Counted from the first letter of the stretch, positions 16,800 through 27,182 are shown. The stretch is DNA of 64,000 bases from Microbacterium pseudoresistens (GCF_013409745.1 NZ_JACCBH010000001.1:1798001-1862000); one strand, 5' to 3'. Notes: generated by a model not told the origin, from the letters alone. Made by a program: numbers and translations.

Positions 16800-17411
16800 G
16801 TGTCTGATCAGCGATCATCGTCAACGCCGCGGCTCGGCAGGTTCGCCGCCCCGGTGATCCTGCTCGCGCTGATGTGGGCGATCCAGTTCGCCGACGCGGT
16901 CCTGCCCGGATCGTTCACCGGCTTCGGACTGAGGTCGTGGGACGTCGCGGGGCTGCCCGGCATCGTCATCGGACCGCTGCTGCACGCGAGCTGGGCGCAT
17001 CTGATCGGCAACTCGGTGCCGTTCCTCGTGCTCGGATGCCTGGTGGCCGCCGACGGGGCCGGCCGGTTCTGGGCGGTCACGGCGGCCTCGGCGCTGGTCG
17101 GCGGGGCGGGAACCTGGCTCGTGAACGCCCCTGGCGCGGTCACCGTCGGCGCATCCGGGCTCGTGTTCGGATACTTCGGCTATGTCGTGGCGCGCGTGTT
17201 CGTGCCTGGCCGCGTCGCGCATCGGATCGGATACGCCGCGATCGCCCTCGTCGTGATCGTGCTGTACGGCGGATCGATGCTCGCCGGCGTCGTCGGCGTG
17301 CGCGAGGGCGTGTCGTGGCAGGCACACCTGTTCGGCGCCCTCGGCGGCGCGCTCGCCGCCCTCGTGCTCGGCCGCAGCAGGGCGCGCAAGGCCCTGCCGA
17401 GCGCCCTGTAG
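16800..17411 (+). CDS. rhomboid-family intramembrane serine protease
   Basis: 203 residues with about six membrane helices. The catalytic serine is in GASGLVFG and the catalytic histidine in QAHLFGALGG, the Ser-His pair of rhomboids; the helix-1 region has HASWAHLIGNSVPF, the usual HxxxHxxxN-like motif. The GTG start has GAGGGGG immediately upstream and a weak -10 (GAGGAT) six bases before it. A long frame continues upstream but belongs to the antisense of the DUF58/moxR genes. Substrate unknown. Its TAG stop is part of the -10 box of the SRP RNA gene. Confidence 0.9.
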   Translation: MSDQRSSSTPRLGRFAAPVILLALMWAIQFADAVLPGSFTGFGLRSWDVAGLPGIVIGPLLHASWAHLIGNSVPFLVLGCLVAADGAGRFWAVTAASALVGGAGTWLVNAPGAVTVGASGLVFGYFGYVVARVFVPGRVAHRIGYAAIALVVIVLYGGSMLAGVVGVREGVSWQAHLFGALGGALAALVLGRSRARKALPSAL

Positions 17412-17414
17412 ACT
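17409..17414 (+). promoter_or_regulatory. -10 box of the SRP RNA gene
   Basis: TAGACT, about seven bases before the predicted RNA 5' end; it reuses the TAG stop of the rhomboid gene. Confidence 0.6.
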
Positions 17415-17420
17415 GATTCC

Positions 17421-17512
17421 CGGCCCTCCGCGTGACGACATCCAGGCCAACTCCCCCAGGGCGGAAACGCAGCAAGGGTAACCGGGCTCTGCCGGGTGCG
17501 CGGAGGGTCTTC
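17421..17512 (+). ncRNA. ffs: signal recognition particle RNA (small bacterial type)
   Basis: About 92 nt. The conserved Ffh-binding domain is visible: CCCCCAGGGCGGAAACGCAG followed by CAAGGGTAACCGGG, containing the GGAAA tetraloop region and the AGCAAGG asymmetric loop. The ends pair (GGCCCTCCGCG at 17422 with CGCGGAGGGTC at 17499-17509). It lacks the Alu domain found in Bacillus. It guides membrane and secreted proteins to the translocon with Ffh. Confidence 0.93.
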
Positions 17513-17574
17513 TCGTCCCTTCCGGGCCTCCGCCGCATCCGCTGTCCTGTGACCGGGAGGCCGCCCGGGCCGGT

Positions 17575-17580
17575 TAGGGT
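17575..17580 (+). promoter_or_regulatory. -10 box, leaderless
   Basis: TAGGGT ends six bases before the ATG at 17587. Confidence 0.5.
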
Positions 17581-17586
17581 CGCGGC

Positions 17587-18450
17587 ATGAGCCTCGATCG
17601 CTTCACCGAGACCGACGGGCGCGCGCGGGTGCTCATCCGCACGCTCATCGTCGTGATCATCCTCGCGATCGCTGCGCTCGTCCTCGTCGGCACCCGGGTC
17701 TTCGGGCTCGCCGGTGCGGCGGATCCCGTCGGGCCGGGGGAGGGCTCAGAGGCGACGGTTGGCGCCTCTCCCACGCCGACGCCCTGGGCCACACCCGATG
17801 CGGAGTCGTTCTCACTCGTCGAACAGACCGAGCTCGACGACATCCTCACCGACCCCGCCGCGCACGTCGGCGAGTACGTCATCGTCTACGCCGAGGTGCT
17901 GCAGGCCGCCGACTTCGACTCGACCTCGATACCGGGAACGGTCGCCTACCTCGTGTCGTTGAGCGCCGAGCAGCCGCGCGACAACATCGAGTTCGCCGTG
18001 ACCGAGGCCATTCTGCTCGCCTCCGCCGACCTGCCGACGCCCATCGCGACGGGCGATCTGCTGCGCGCCCGCGTCACCGTCCCGCCGCCCGACGAGGCGC
18101 CGGTGTCGGTGTACCGGGAGGCCGGACTCGCATACCCCGAGCTGCGGATGCTCGGGGCGGAGCAGGCCGAGTACCGCGATCTCGCCCTCGACGTGACGGT
18201 GGGCGAGGTCGACTGGGACGGCGAGCTGCCCGTGCTGCCCGTGAGCGTGCGCAACAGTGCGGCGCGTCCGATGACGTACGCGATCGATCTCATGGCCGTG
18301 ATGCCCGACGGCAGCGAAGCGGCGGCATCGACGGCGTGGACGGAGGAGATCGCACCAGGCGAGACCGGATCGGCCGACGTCACGCTCTACGGCACCGTGC
18401 CCGACGGCGTGCTGTTCCGCGTCGATTCCGTCGATCGCTACGAGCGGTAG
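17587..18450 (+). CDS. membrane-anchored hypothetical protein
   Basis: 287 residues, not recognised. One N-terminal membrane helix (residues about 16-40, IRTLIVVIILAIAALVLVG) is followed by a Pro/Thr linker (SPTPTPWATPD) and an outside domain of about 220 residues rich in Val, Glu and Asp with little Cys. The C-terminal half (VLPVSVRNSAARPMTYAID onward) looks like a beta-sandwich seen in actinobacterial secreted proteins of unknown function. Leaderless start. No operon partner. Confidence 0.7.
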   Translation: MSLDRFTETDGRARVLIRTLIVVIILAIAALVLVGTRVFGLAGAADPVGPGEGSEATVGASPTPTPWATPDAESFSLVEQTELDDILTDPAAHVGEYVIVYAEVLQAADFDSTSIPGTVAYLVSLSAEQPRDNIEFAVTEAILLASADLPTPIATGDLLRARVTVPPPDEAPVSVYREAGLAYPELRMLGAEQAEYRDLALDVTVGEVDWDGELPVLPVSVRNSAARPMTYAIDLMAVMPDGSEAAASTAWTEEIAPGETGSADVTLYGTVPDGVLFRVDSVDRYER

Positions 18451-18516
18451 ACCGCGCGCCGCCGTCGCGTCGGCATCCGCTCCCCTGCGCGACTTCTGCG
18501 GGCGCAGGACGGGCAC

Positions 18517-18522
18517 TACGCT
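18517..18522 (+). promoter_or_regulatory. -10 box, leaderless
   Basis: TACGCT ends six bases before the ATG at 18529. Confidence 0.5.
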
Positions 18523-18528
18523 GGCCTG

Positions 18529-19260
18529 ATGGCCTCGCTCGACCTGCCCGATCTGCGCCGCGCGAAGGGCGTGCTGTTCGACCTCGACGGCGTGCTCACG
18601 CCCACCGCCGACGTGCACATGCGCGCATGGCAGGCGGTCTTCGACGACGAGTTCGCCGCGCGCGGGATCACTCCGGTCTACACGGATGACGACTACTACG
18701 CCTACGTCGACGGCAAGAAGCGCTACGACGGCGTCGCGAGCCTCATGCGCAGCCGTGGCGTCGAACTGCCGTGGGGGAGTGTCGACGACCCGCCCGAGGC
18801 CGGCACGGTGTGCGGCATCGGCAACCGCAAGAACGCCGCGTTCGCACAGGCGCTGCGTCGCGACGGGATCGCGCCGTACCCGGGATCTGCTGCTCTCGTC
18901 GACCTGCTGCGCGCCGAGGGCGTGCCGATGGGGGTCGTGTCGAGCTCGAAGAACGCCGAGGAGGTCCTGGCCACCGCAGGTCTGCGCGCGTCGTTCCTCA
19001 CCGTCGTCGACGGCGCCCTCGCGGAGCGGGTGGGACTGGCGTCCAAGCCCGCCGCCGACTTCTTCCTCGCCGGTGTCGAGGGCCTCGGCGTCGAGCCCGC
19101 CGACTGCATCGCCGTGGAAGACGCCACCTCGGGCGTCGCCTCGGCGGCCGCCGCGGGCTGCGGCATCGTCATCGGCGTCGATCGCGGCGCCGGCGCCGAG
19201 GCGCTGCGCGCGCACGGCGCGACCCACGTCGTCGCCGACCTGTCCGACCTCCTGCCCTGA
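18529..19260 (+). CDS. HAD-superfamily hydrolase, beta-phosphoglucomutase-like
   Basis: 243 residues. HAD motif I is VLFDLDGVLTPTADVH, with the nucleophile and general-acid aspartates; motif II is VVSSSKN; motif III/IV is CIAVEDATSG with the preceding Lys in GLASKPAADFF. The cap and length match the beta-phosphoglucomutase group. A GH65 phosphorylase starts 82 bases later; such enzymes release beta-glucose 1-phosphate, which a beta-phosphoglucomutase converts to glucose 6-phosphate. The pair is a known gene arrangement, so this assignment is favoured over a simple sugar phosphatase. Confidence 0.85.
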   Translation: MASLDLPDLRRAKGVLFDLDGVLTPTADVHMRAWQAVFDDEFAARGITPVYTDDDYYAYVDGKKRYDGVASLMRSRGVELPWGSVDDPPEAGTVCGIGNRKNAAFAQALRRDGIAPYPGSAALVDLLRAEGVPMGVVSSSKNAEEVLATAGLRASFLTVVDGALAERVGLASKPAADFFLAGVEGLGVEPADCIAVEDATSGVASAAAAGCGIVIGVDRGAGAEALRAHGATHVVADLSDLLP

Positions 19261-19342
19261 TCGCTGTGTGCATCCCGACCATCCCGACCGTCCTCGCCGA
19301 CCGATTCCCGTCCGACCTTTCCGTTCGTCCTGGAGAACCCGC

Positions 19343-21850
19343 ATGATCGACCGCGACGTCTTCCCCGTCGACCCCTGGCAGCTCGTCGAGACACGCTTCC
19401 CGCATGAGGAGCCTGGTGTGCCCGAGACGCTGTTCGCCCTCGGCAACGGCTACCTCGGTCTGCGCGGCAACCACATCGAAGGCCGCGACGCCCACGAGCA
19501 CAGCACGTTCATCAACGGCCTGCACGAGACGTGGCGCATCCGCCACCCCGAGCAGGCGTACGGCTTCGCCGAGGTGGGCCAGACCATCGTGAACGCCCCC
19601 GACGCCAAGGTCATGCGGGTGTACGTCGACGACGAGCCGCTGAACTTCGACGAGGCGGATGTGCGCGAGTACCGCCGTGCGCTCGACTTCCGCACCGGGG
19701 TGCTCCGTCGGGAGCTGCTCTGGGTCACGCCGTCGGGCAAGCGCGTGCGCATGAACGACGAGCGGATGGTCTCGTTCGACGAGCGTCATCTCGCCGTGCT
19801 GCGACTCGAGGTGACGATCGAGAACGCCGACGCGCCGGTGACGATCTCCTGCCAGCTGCTCAACCGCCAGGACGGTGAGGACGTGTACGGCGGTGTGCCG
19901 TCGATGACGGCGACGGCGGGCAAGGCCGGTTTCGATCCGCGCAAGGCCGAGCGGATCTCGGAGCGCGTGCTCGAACCCGCCGAGTACTGGCAGGACGACC
20001 TGCGCTCGGCGCTGTCGTACCGCGTGGCCGATTCGGGGATGACGCTGGCCGTCGTCGCCGATCACATCATGGAGACCGAGAACGAGTTCACGGCGCGCCG
20101 CCTCATCGAGCCCGACATCGCCAAGAACGTCTTCCGCGTGCAGGCCAAGGCAGGCGTACCCACCCGCGTCACCAAGCTCGTGAGCTACCACAGCTCGCGC
20201 GGGGTGCCGCCCCGCGAGCTCGTGGACCGCTGCCGCCGCACCCTCGACCGCGTCGCGTTCGAGGGTGTTCAGGAGCAGTTCGGCAAGCAGGAGCGCTGGC
20301 TGCGCGGCTTCTGGGAGCGGTCGGATGTGACCATCGCCGCGCACGACGACCTGCAGCAGGCCACGCGCTGGTGCCTGTTCCAGCTCGCCCAGGCCGCCGC
20401 GCGGGCCGACGGCGCCGGGGTGCCGGCCAAGGGCGTCTCCGGATCGGGATACAGCGGACACTACTTCTGGGACACCGAGGTGTACGTGCTGCCGTTCCTC
20501 ACGTACACCTCGCCGCAGTGGGCCCGCAACGCCCTGCGTGCCCGCGTGCTCATGCTGCCGGCCGCCCGCGCCCGCGCCCGCATGCTCAGCGAAGAGGGGG
20601 CGCTGTTCCCGTGGCGCACGATCAACGGCGAAGAGGCATCGGCCTACTACGCCGCGGGCACCGCGCAGTACCACATCAACGCCGACATCAGCTTCGCGCT
20701 CGGCAAGTACGTGCGGGCCACGGGCGATGACGAGTTCATGCTCCACGAGGGCGTCGACGTCGCCGTGGAGACGGCGCGGATGTGGACGACGCTCGGGTTC
20801 TGGCGCACCGGCGGGGATGCCGAGACGTTCCACATCCATGGCGTCACGGGGCCCGACGAGTACACGACGGTGGTCGACGACAACCTCTTCACCAACGTCA
20901 TGGCCCGTTACAACCTGCGCTTCGCCGCGCGGGTCGTCGGCGAGATGGCCGAGTCCGCGCCCCATGAGTACGCCGCCATGGTCGAGCGCCTTCACCTGCA
21001 GCCCGGCGAGACCGACGGCTGGGAGCGCGCCGCCGAGGCGATGTACATCCCGTTCAGCCCGTCGCTGGGTATCCATCCGCAGGACTCGCAGTTCCTCGAG
21101 TGCGAGGTCTGGGACCTGGCGAGCACGCCGCCCGAGCATCGTCCGCTGCTGCTGCACTTCCATCCGCTGGTCATCTACCGCTTCCAGGTGCTCAAGCAGG
21201 CCGACGTCGTGCTCGCGCTGTTCCTGCAGGGCAATCACTTCACCCAGGCCGAGAAGCTCGCCGACTTCGAGTACTACGACCCGCTGACCACCGGGGACTC
21301 GACACTGTCGGCCGTGGTGCAGTCGATCCTCGCCGCCGAGGTGGGCTATCAGGATCTCGCGCACGAGTACTTCGCACAGGCGCTGTTCGTCGATCTCGCC
21401 GACTTGCACCGCAACGCCTCCGACGGCGTGCATGTCGCGTCGGCCGGCGGGGTGTGGAGCATGCTCGTGAGCGGCTTCGGCGGCATGCGCGACTACGACG
21501 GCGGACTCAGCTTCGATCCGCGGCTGCCGGCGGACTGGCCCGAGCTGTCGTATCCGCTGCGCTGGTTCGGCTCGCAGCTGCGGGTCACGCTCACGCGGAG
21601 CGAGCTGTGCGTGGAGATCGTCGCGGGCGACCCGGTCGACTTCACGGTGCGCGGGGAGAAGCACCGTGCGTCGGCGGACGCCCCCGCCCGCGTCACCCTG
21701 CCGGATCAGGGGCCGGTGATCGCCGGGAGGCCGGAGCTGGGTGCCACCGCGCGCCGCGAGGACGGCACGCTGCTGTCGGCCTCGGTCCCCAGCACCTCGG
21801 CCATCCCGATCGTCACCCCGTTCCTGCCGATGGAAGCGCCCGATGCCTGA
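19343..21850 (+). CDS. glycoside hydrolase family 65 protein (disaccharide phosphorylase)
   Basis: 835 residues. N-terminal beta-sandwich beginning PWQLVETRFPHEEPGVPETL, then an (alpha/alpha)6 barrel. The GH65 catalytic acid lies in HGVTGPDEY; KQADVVLALFLQGN binds phosphate and the barrel has SGHYFWDTEVYVLPF. These enzymes phosphorolyse maltose, trehalose, kojibiose or nigerose to glucose and beta-glucose 1-phosphate. Which sugar is used cannot be told here. The ATG follows CTGGAGAA; the longer open frame upstream overlaps the HAD gene and is not used. It likely works with the preceding beta-phosphoglucomutase-like enzyme. Confidence 0.9.
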   Translation: MIDRDVFPVDPWQLVETRFPHEEPGVPETLFALGNGYLGLRGNHIEGRDAHEHSTFINGLHETWRIRHPEQAYGFAEVGQTIVNAPDAKVMRVYVDDEPLNFDEADVREYRRALDFRTGVLRRELLWVTPSGKRVRMNDERMVSFDERHLAVLRLEVTIENADAPVTISCQLLNRQDGEDVYGGVPSMTATAGKAGFDPRKAERISERVLEPAEYWQDDLRSALSYRVADSGMTLAVVADHIMETENEFTARRLIEPDIAKNVFRVQAKAGVPTRVTKLVSYHSSRGVPPRELVDRCRRTLDRVAFEGVQEQFGKQERWLRGFWERSDVTIAAHDDLQQATRWCLFQLAQAAARADGAGVPAKGVSGSGYSGHYFWDTEVYVLPFLTYTSPQWARNALRARVLMLPAARARARMLSEEGALFPWRTINGEEASAYYAAGTAQYHINADISFALGKYVRATGDDEFMLHEGVDVAVETARMWTTLGFWRTGGDAETFHIHGVTGPDEYTTVVDDNLFTNVMARYNLRFAARVVGEMAESAPHEYAAMVERLHLQPGETDGWERAAEAMYIPFSPSLGIHPQDSQFLECEVWDLASTPPEHRPLLLHFHPLVIYRFQVLKQADVVLALFLQGNHFTQAEKLADFEYYDPLTTGDSTLSAVVQSILAAEVGYQDLAHEYFAQALFVDLADLHRNASDGVHVASAGGVWSMLVSGFGGMRDYDGGLSFDPRLPADWPELSYPLRWFGSQLRVTLTRSELCVEIVAGDPVDFTVRGEKHRASADAPARVTLPDQGPVIAGRPELGATARREDGTLLSASVPSTSAIPIVTPFLPMEAPDA

Positions 21851-21889
21851 GCGACGAGGCGGCCCCGCCGCGATGTCGGCGCCACGGCA

Positions 21890-21895
21890 TAGGCT
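21890..21895 (+). promoter_or_regulatory. -10 box of leaderless dnaX
   Basis: TAGGCT ends six bases before the GTG at 21902; no Shine-Dalgarno sequence. Confidence 0.6.
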
Positions 21896-21901
21896 GGTGC
21901 G

Positions 21902-24076
21902 GTGACCACAGCCCTGTACCGCCGCTACCGGCCCGAGACGTTCGCGGAGATGATCGGGCAGACCCAGGTCACCGATCCGCTGATGACGGCGCTGCGCGGT
22001 GACCGGGTGGGCCACGCCTATCTGTTCTCGGGCCCGCGCGGCTGCGGCAAGACGACGTCGGCGCGCATCCTCGCCCGTTGCCTGAACTGCGCCGAGGGCC
22101 CGACCGATACGCCGTGCGGCACGTGCCCGAGCTGCGTCGAGCTGTCGCGCGCAGGCGGCGGCTCGCTCGACGTCGTCGAGATCGACGCCGCCAGCCACAA
22201 CGGCGTCGACGATGCGCGCGATCTGCGCGAGCGCGCGACGTTCGCGCCCAGCCGCGACCGCTACAAGATCTTCATCCTCGACGAGGCGCACATGGTGACC
22301 CCGCAGGGGTTCAATGCGCTGCTCAAGCTCGTGGAGGAGCCGCCGCCGCACGTGAAGTTCATCTTCGCGACCACCGAGCCCGAGAAGGTGCTCGGCACCA
22401 TCCGCTCACGCACCCATCACTATCCGTTCCGGCTTGTGCCTCCGGCCGCGATGCTGGAGTACGTCGAGAAGCTGTGCGGCGAAGAGGGGGTGAGCGTCGA
22501 GCAGGGCGTGCTGCCGCTCGTCGTGCGGGCCGGCGGCGGATCGCCCCGAGACACCCTCTCGCTGCTCGATCAGCTCATCGCCGGATCCGACGCCTCCGAG
22601 TCGGGGGCGGTGGAGGTGCGCTACGAGCGCGCCGTCGCCCTGCTCGGGTACACGCATGCGGCGCTGCTCGACGAGATCGTCGACGCGCTCGCCGCGGGTG
22701 ATGCGGCGGCCGTCTTCCCGGCCGTCGACCGCGTCGTGCAGACCGGGCAGGATCCGCGGCGCTTCACCGACGATCTGCTCGAGCGGCTGCGCGACCTGAT
22801 CCTCATCGCCGCGGTCGGCGACGACGCGGCGGCCGTGCTGCGCGGCGTGCCCGCCGACGAGCTCGCGACGATGCGCGCGCAGGCGGCGGCCTACGGATCC
22901 GAGCGGCTCTCGCGCACGGCCGATATCGTCAGCGCCGCGCTGGACGAGATGAGCGGCGCCACCTCGCCGCGTCTGCAGCTGGAGCTGATGGTGGCGAGGG
23001 TGCTCACCGCATCCTCGGCGGGGGCGACCGCGGCTGATCCTGTTGCTGCACCCGCTCCCGCTGCACCCGCTCCCGTTGCTCCTGCTCCCGCGTCGGCGTC
23101 GTCGCAGAACTCGATGCCTGCTCCGGCTCAGGCGACCGCGCCCGAGCCTGCGGCGCAAGAAGCGGCGTCCACGCAGGCATCGCCTGACCTCGTCGCGGAC
23201 GCGCCGTCGGGACCGGTCGACTTCGATCGTCTGCGCGAGGCCTGGCCCGCCGTGCTCACCGCGCTGGAGGGTATCAGCCGATCCTCCTGGATCGTGGTGA
23301 CGACGGTGCAGCCGCTCGCCTTCGACGCCGACTCTGACGTGCTCACCCTGGGCTTCGCGGGGCCGAGCGATGTCGCCCGGTTCAAGGGCACGACCCCGGG
23401 CAACGGCGTCTCCGACCACCTGCGCACCGCCATCGAGCGCACCGTCGGCGTTCGAGTGAAGTTCCTGCCCGCACCGCTGCCGGCCTCCGCCGCGCGACCG
23501 CGGTCGGAAGCGGATGCGGGTTCCGGCTCGGGCGCGGGTGATGCCGCATCGGATGCTCCGGCATCCGACCCCGACCCGGCCACGTCTTCTGTCACGGCCC
23601 CGTCTTCTGGCACGTCCTCCCCTTCTGGCACGCCCTCGTCTTCTGTGACGGAGTGGGCGGTCGCGTCGATTCCCCGTGCGGGCACCGAGACGGGCACCGA
23701 GGCCGAGGGAAGCACGCCGACTGCAGCGGCCGCTCCGCGCACTCCGCCGGCGCAGCTGGCCGTCGACGAGGAGCCGGCCGAGGTCGAGGCGACGCCCGCA
23801 TCGGGCTGGTATGAGCCTGCGCACGACGGGGACGTGCTCGAACCGTCGCCGTCGTATCCCGAGGACGACGAGGAGTTCGTCACGCCGCCCGACGATGCCT
23901 ATCCCGGCGCCGCCGAGCCCGCCGCGAAGGCGTCTGCCGCCGCCTCGGTCCCGAGCGTCACCGCACGGGCGCCGCGTGGGGGAGCGCAGCGATACGGCGA
24001 AGCCGTTGTCCGCCAGGTGCTCGGCGCCACATTCGTGCGTGAAGAGCCCTACGAGCCACCCACGAGGTTCTCCTGA
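21902..24076 (+). CDS. dnaX: DNA polymerase III subunit gamma/tau
   Basis: 724 residues, the clamp-loader ATPase. Walker A is GPRGCGKT at 44-51; a zinc module CLNCAEG...CGTCPSC follows; Walker B is ILDEAHM and the SRC-like motif is TIRSRTHHY. Domain III ends near residue 360. The remainder is a long Ala/Pro/Ser-rich, acidic linker with one more folded stretch (about 440-530, [20 protein letters not shown]) that resembles the tau C-terminal polymerase-binding region. No clear slippery heptamer for frameshifting was noticed. Stop TGA and the recR ATG share one base, the usual dnaX-recR arrangement. Confidence 0.95.
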   Translation: MTTALYRRYRPETFAEMIGQTQVTDPLMTALRGDRVGHAYLFSGPRGCGKTTSARILARCLNCAEGPTDTPCGTCPSCVELSRAGGGSLDVVEIDAASHNGVDDARDLRERATFAPSRDRYKIFILDEAHMVTPQGFNALLKLVEEPPPHVKFIFATTEPEKVLGTIRSRTHHYPFRLVPPAAMLEYVEKLCGEEGVSVEQGVLPLVVRAGGGSPRDTLSLLDQLIAGSDASESGAVEVRYERAVALLGYTHAALLDEIVDALAAGDAAAVFPAVDRVVQTGQDPRRFTDDLLERLRDLILIAAVGDDAAAVLRGVPADELATMRAQAAAYGSERLSRTADIVSAALDEMSGATSPRLQLELMVARVLTASSAGATAADPVAAPAPAAPAPVAPAPASASSQNSMPAPAQATAPEPAAQEAASTQASPDLVADAPSGPVDFDRLREAWPAVLTALEGISRSSWIVVTTVQPLAFDADSDVLTLGFAGPSDVARFKGTTPGNGVSDHLRTAIERTVGVRVKFLPAPLPASAARPRSEADAGSGSGAGDAASDAPASDPDPATSSVTAPSSGTSSPSGTPSSSVTEWAVASIPRAGTETGTEAEGSTPTAAAAPRTPPAQLAVDEEPAEVEATPASGWYEPAHDGDVLEPSPSYPEDDEEFVTPPDDAYPGAAEPAAKASAAASVPSVTARAPRGGAQRYGEAVVRQVLGATFVREEPYEPPTRFS

Positions 24077-24669
24077 TGTACGACGGCATCGTCCAAGAGC
24101 TGATCGACGAGTTCGGCCGCCTTCCCGGCATCGGACCGAAGTCGGCGCAGCGCATCGCGTTCCACATCCTGCAGACGCCGTCCTTCGACGTCGCCCGCCT
24201 GGCGGAGCTGCTCACCGGCATCCGTGAGCGGGTGCGCTTCTGCGAGCAGTGCGGCAACGTGTCCGAGCAGGACCGCTGTGCGATCTGCCGCGATCCGCGG
24301 CGCAACCCCGCACTGATCTGCGTCGTGGAAGACGCCAAGGACGTCGCTGCGATCGAGCGCACGCGTGAGTTCCGCGGGCTCTACCATGTTCTCGGCGGCG
24401 CCATCAGCCCGATCGCGGGCATCGGGCCCGACGATCTGCGGATCGCTCAGCTCATGACGCGTCTGGCCGACGGCACCGTGCAGGAGGTGATCCTCGCCAC
24501 GAACCCCAACCTCGAGGGCGAGGCGACGGCCAGCTATCTGAGCCGGCTTCTCGTGAGCATGCAGATCACCGTGTCGCGGCTGGCCTCGGGGCTGCCGGTG
24601 GGCGGCGACCTCGAGTACGCCGACGAGGTCACCCTCGGTCGGGCATTCGAGGGCCGGCGCGTGCTGTGA
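24076..24669 (+). CDS. recR: recombination mediator protein RecR
   Basis: 197 residues, the standard length. Helix-hairpin-helix region [18 protein letters not shown], a zinc finger [16 protein letters not shown], a Toprim domain beginning [14 protein letters not shown], and the C-terminal Walker-like part with [20 protein letters not shown] sequence. With RecO/RecF it loads RecA on gapped DNA. One-base overlap with dnaX and four-base overlap with the transporter downstream suggest one transcript. Confidence 0.95.
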   Translation: MYDGIVQELIDEFGRLPGIGPKSAQRIAFHILQTPSFDVARLAELLTGIRERVRFCEQCGNVSEQDRCAICRDPRRNPALICVVEDAKDVAAIERTREFRGLYHVLGGAISPIAGIGPDDLRIAQLMTRLADGTVQEVILATNPNLEGEATASYLSRLLVSMQITVSRLASGLPVGGDLEYADEVTLGRAFEGRRVL

Positions 24670-25718
24670 GCCACGGGGCCGGGATCAGCCGGCGCGGATG
24701 GCTGCTGCTGGCCGCGATGTCGGTGCTCTGGGGCGTGCCTTACCTGTTCATCCGCATCGCCGTGGACTCGTACTCGCCGCCGGCGATCGTCGCGGGCCGC
24801 ACCCTCCTCGCTGCCGTGCTGCTACTGCCGTTCGCGCTGCGACGAGGAGCCCTGCGTGCGGCGTGGCGGCACTGGCCGTGGGTGCTGGCGTTCGGCCTCG
24901 TCGAGATGGGTGGCCCGTTCCTGCTGCTGGGGCATGCCGAGCAGTCGCTGCCCTCGGGCCCGACCGGGCTGCTCGTGGCGACCGTTCCCCTGTTCGCCGC
25001 ACTCATCGCGCTGACGGGCGGCGATCGCACTGTGCTGCAGCCGGCGCGCATCGCGGGGCTCGTCATCGGCTTCCTCGGCGTGGCGGCCGTCGTCGCCGGC
25101 CCGGGGCTGTTCGGCGGTGAGATCAACTTCGTCGCGGTCGGCGAGGTCCTGCTGGTGGCGGTGCTCTACTCGATCGCGCCGTTCATCGTGGCGCGCAAGC
25201 TCGGCGATGTGCCGTCGATGGGCACGGTCACCCTGGCGATGCTGTTCATCGGCACGTTGTACCTCCCGATCGCTCTGGCGACTCAGCACGAGGTGCCCAC
25301 GCCCACGGCGACGGTCGCGGTCGTCGTGCTCGGCGTCGTGTGCACCGCCGTCGCCTTTCTCGTCTTCTTCGCCCTCATCCGCGAGGTGGGGCCGGTGCGC
25401 GCCCCGCTGTTCACCTACGTCAATCCCGTCGTCGCGCTGCTTCTCGGCGCACTCGTGCTCGCCGAGCCGCTCTCGCCGGGGCTCGCCATCGGGTTTCCGC
25501 TCATCGTCGTCGGGTGCTGGTTCGCCGGCACCGGCGGGCGCATCCGTCGCTCCGACGCCGAAGACCTCACGCCCGTCGACGAGTCGGTCGCCGCGGCCTC
25601 GGTGGGTGCCACGGGAGAGGCGTGCGCGGCGACCGCGATCGTCGAGCCCGAGGCGGTCACAGGAACCGTGCGGATCGCCGATCCCGGCACGGATGCGCCT
25701 CCGACGGCCGACGACTGA
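24666..25718 (+). CDS. EamA/DMT-family transporter
   Basis: 350 residues with about ten membrane helices in two EamA repeats (first starting [19 protein letters not shown], second near [18 protein letters not shown]). Proteins of this family export metabolites or amino acids; substrate unknown. The C-terminal 60 residues are a hydrophilic, acidic tail. GTG start overlapping the recR stop (GTGA), so it is transcribed with dnaX-recR, but no functional link is implied. Confidence 0.88.
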   Translation: MSHGAGISRRGWLLLAAMSVLWGVPYLFIRIAVDSYSPPAIVAGRTLLAAVLLLPFALRRGALRAAWRHWPWVLAFGLVEMGGPFLLLGHAEQSLPSGPTGLLVATVPLFAALIALTGGDRTVLQPARIAGLVIGFLGVAAVVAGPGLFGGEINFVAVGEVLLVAVLYSIAPFIVARKLGDVPSMGTVTLAMLFIGTLYLPIALATQHEVPTPTATVAVVVLGVVCTAVAFLVFFALIREVGPVRAPLFTYVNPVVALLLGALVLAEPLSPGLAIGFPLIVVGCWFAGTGGRIRRSDAEDLTPVDESVAAASVGATGEACAATAIVEPEAVTGTVRIADPGTDAPPTADD

Positions 25719-25753
25719 TCTCGCGAAGTCGTCAGGGCACGGGCGAACCTGCG

Positions 25754-27064
25754 TCAGGTGAACATGACGCGGGGTGGGGGTGTGTCGGTGTAGTTGTGTC
25801 CGGTTGGTGTTGTCCATTGGATGGTTCCGCCGGGGAGTTGTTTCGCGGTCCATCGCCATCGGTCGTCGTGGTCGGGGTGTTTGAGGGCGTGGTGTGCGGG
25901 GCAGAGGTGTGCGAGGTTTCGTAGGTCGGTGGGTCCGCCTTTGGCGTGGTCGTGGTTGTGGTCGAGGTGGCAGCGTCGGGCGGGGGTGCGGCATCCGGGG
26001 AACCGGCAGTGTCTGTCTCTTGCTCACAGGTATCGTTTCATGTCGTTGGTGGGGGTGTATCGGTCGACTCGGGTGACCATTCCGGTCTGGTCGAGGAAGA
26101 GTCTGGACCATGAGGTGGCGTGTCCGGCGAGGCGTCGGGCGATGTCGGGGTGGAGGGGTCCGTGTCCGTCGAGTTCGGCGGGCTTGTCGTCGAGCCCGGC
26201 GAGGGTGGTCGCGGCGATCGTGACCTGCACGGTGGCGTGAACCCCGTCGAGCCCGGCGTCGGTGGTGATGGTGGTGGTGCCGGTGAGGAGCAGGTCGGCG
26301 GCGATGTCGGCACGGATCTCGTCCAGAGTCCGGTCGTCGACCGTGGGGGTCTCGTCCTGGCCGGACAGGAGCTGGTCGTCGATGTCGTCGTCGGATCTAT
26401 CCGCATTGTCGCGGATGCCGCGGGCCGCGTTGTCGCGAATCCCGCGGGCTGTCGCAGACACCCGGTCCATGATCCCGTGGGCCTGCACGGAGGGAAGGAT
26501 GAGTGTCAGGATCGATAGTCCGTCTTCAAGGTCGGATACCGACACGGAGCGTCGCCTGCGTGCCCGTTCATGCCGTTCGACGACGGTTTCGGGTGCGACC
26601 GCTGCGGCGACGGATTTCGCGAACGCTTCGGTGCGGGCGGCGGTCTCTTCCGTCGCGTAGGGCATGACCTGCGCCTCGAATGCCGCGATCGCCTCGACGT
26701 TCTCGCGGGGGATGGGGGCTGCTGCTGCGGTGATCACCGTCGCGTGGCGGAATGAGATCTCGCCTGCGGCCAGTGCGTCGCGGGTGGCGGGGAAGCGGTC
26801 GTAGATCACCCACGACGTCGCCAGCATCCGCATGGCTGCGCCGCGTGTCACATGCAGCGCCGCGGAGATCTCGCAATCCATGGACCGTTCAGCCTGCTCG
26901 AACCCGTGCCGCCCGGGCGGGATCTCATCCAGCAGCAACACGACTCGCTCGGCCAACAGCTCCGCCCGCTGTGCTTCGAGTCGGGCGATCTCGGTGCTGA
27001 TGGCCCCGCACTCCTCGGCGATCTCCCGTGAGCGGGAGAGGTAGTCACCGGGCGTCGTTCCCAT
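25754..27064 (-). pseudogene. DUF222 domain HNH endonuclease split by an in-frame TGA
   Basis: The first 346 codons (27064 down to 26027) encode the DUF222 region. Codon 347 is TGA (26026-26024). The same frame then runs 90 codons with no other stop and encodes the missing HNH nuclease: DRHCRFPGC, HLDHNHDHAKGGP, NLAHLCPAHHALKHP, ending at 25754. Related proteins read arginine at this place, so one CGA-to-TGA change explains it. Upstream part contains a tandem repeat of ARGIRDNA (near 26405-26455). Start codon lies six bases after TAGTAT (leaderless). DUF222-HNH genes are numerous and variable in actinobacteria; their role is unclear. A truncated DUF222-only product is possible. Confidence 0.85.
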
Positions 27065-27070
27065 GACCCA

Positions 27071-27076
27071 ATACTA
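27071..27076 (-). promoter_or_regulatory. -10 box of the DUF222-HNH gene, leaderless
   Basis: TAGTAT on the minus strand ends six bases before the ATG at 27064. Adjacent is GTACAAAAGTAC (27077-27088), an inverted repeat in an AT-rich patch that could be an operator. Confidence 0.5.
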
Positions 27077-27182
27077 GTACAAAAGTACGAAACAAAGAAC
27101 GTGCAGATCAAGGAAAGGGGAACAAAAACACGGTATTCGCCGACCGTCGGACACATGGCCCGAGGGGTATGCGCGTCACTCG

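Noticed and set aside
16799..16815. GGGTGTCTGAT resembling the IS end
   Set aside because: It is the start region of the rhomboid gene (GTG TCT GAT); there is no transposase or TA-flanked partner.
19169..22351. 1060-codon minus-strand open frame opposite GH65 and dnaX
   Set aside because: Antisense artefact of GC-rich genes; His/Arg-rich translation without motifs.
23040..23200. Pro/Ala-rich repeats in dnaX as a tandem repeat or CRISPR
   Set aside because: Irregular low-complexity linker coding; no constant repeat and spacer pattern.
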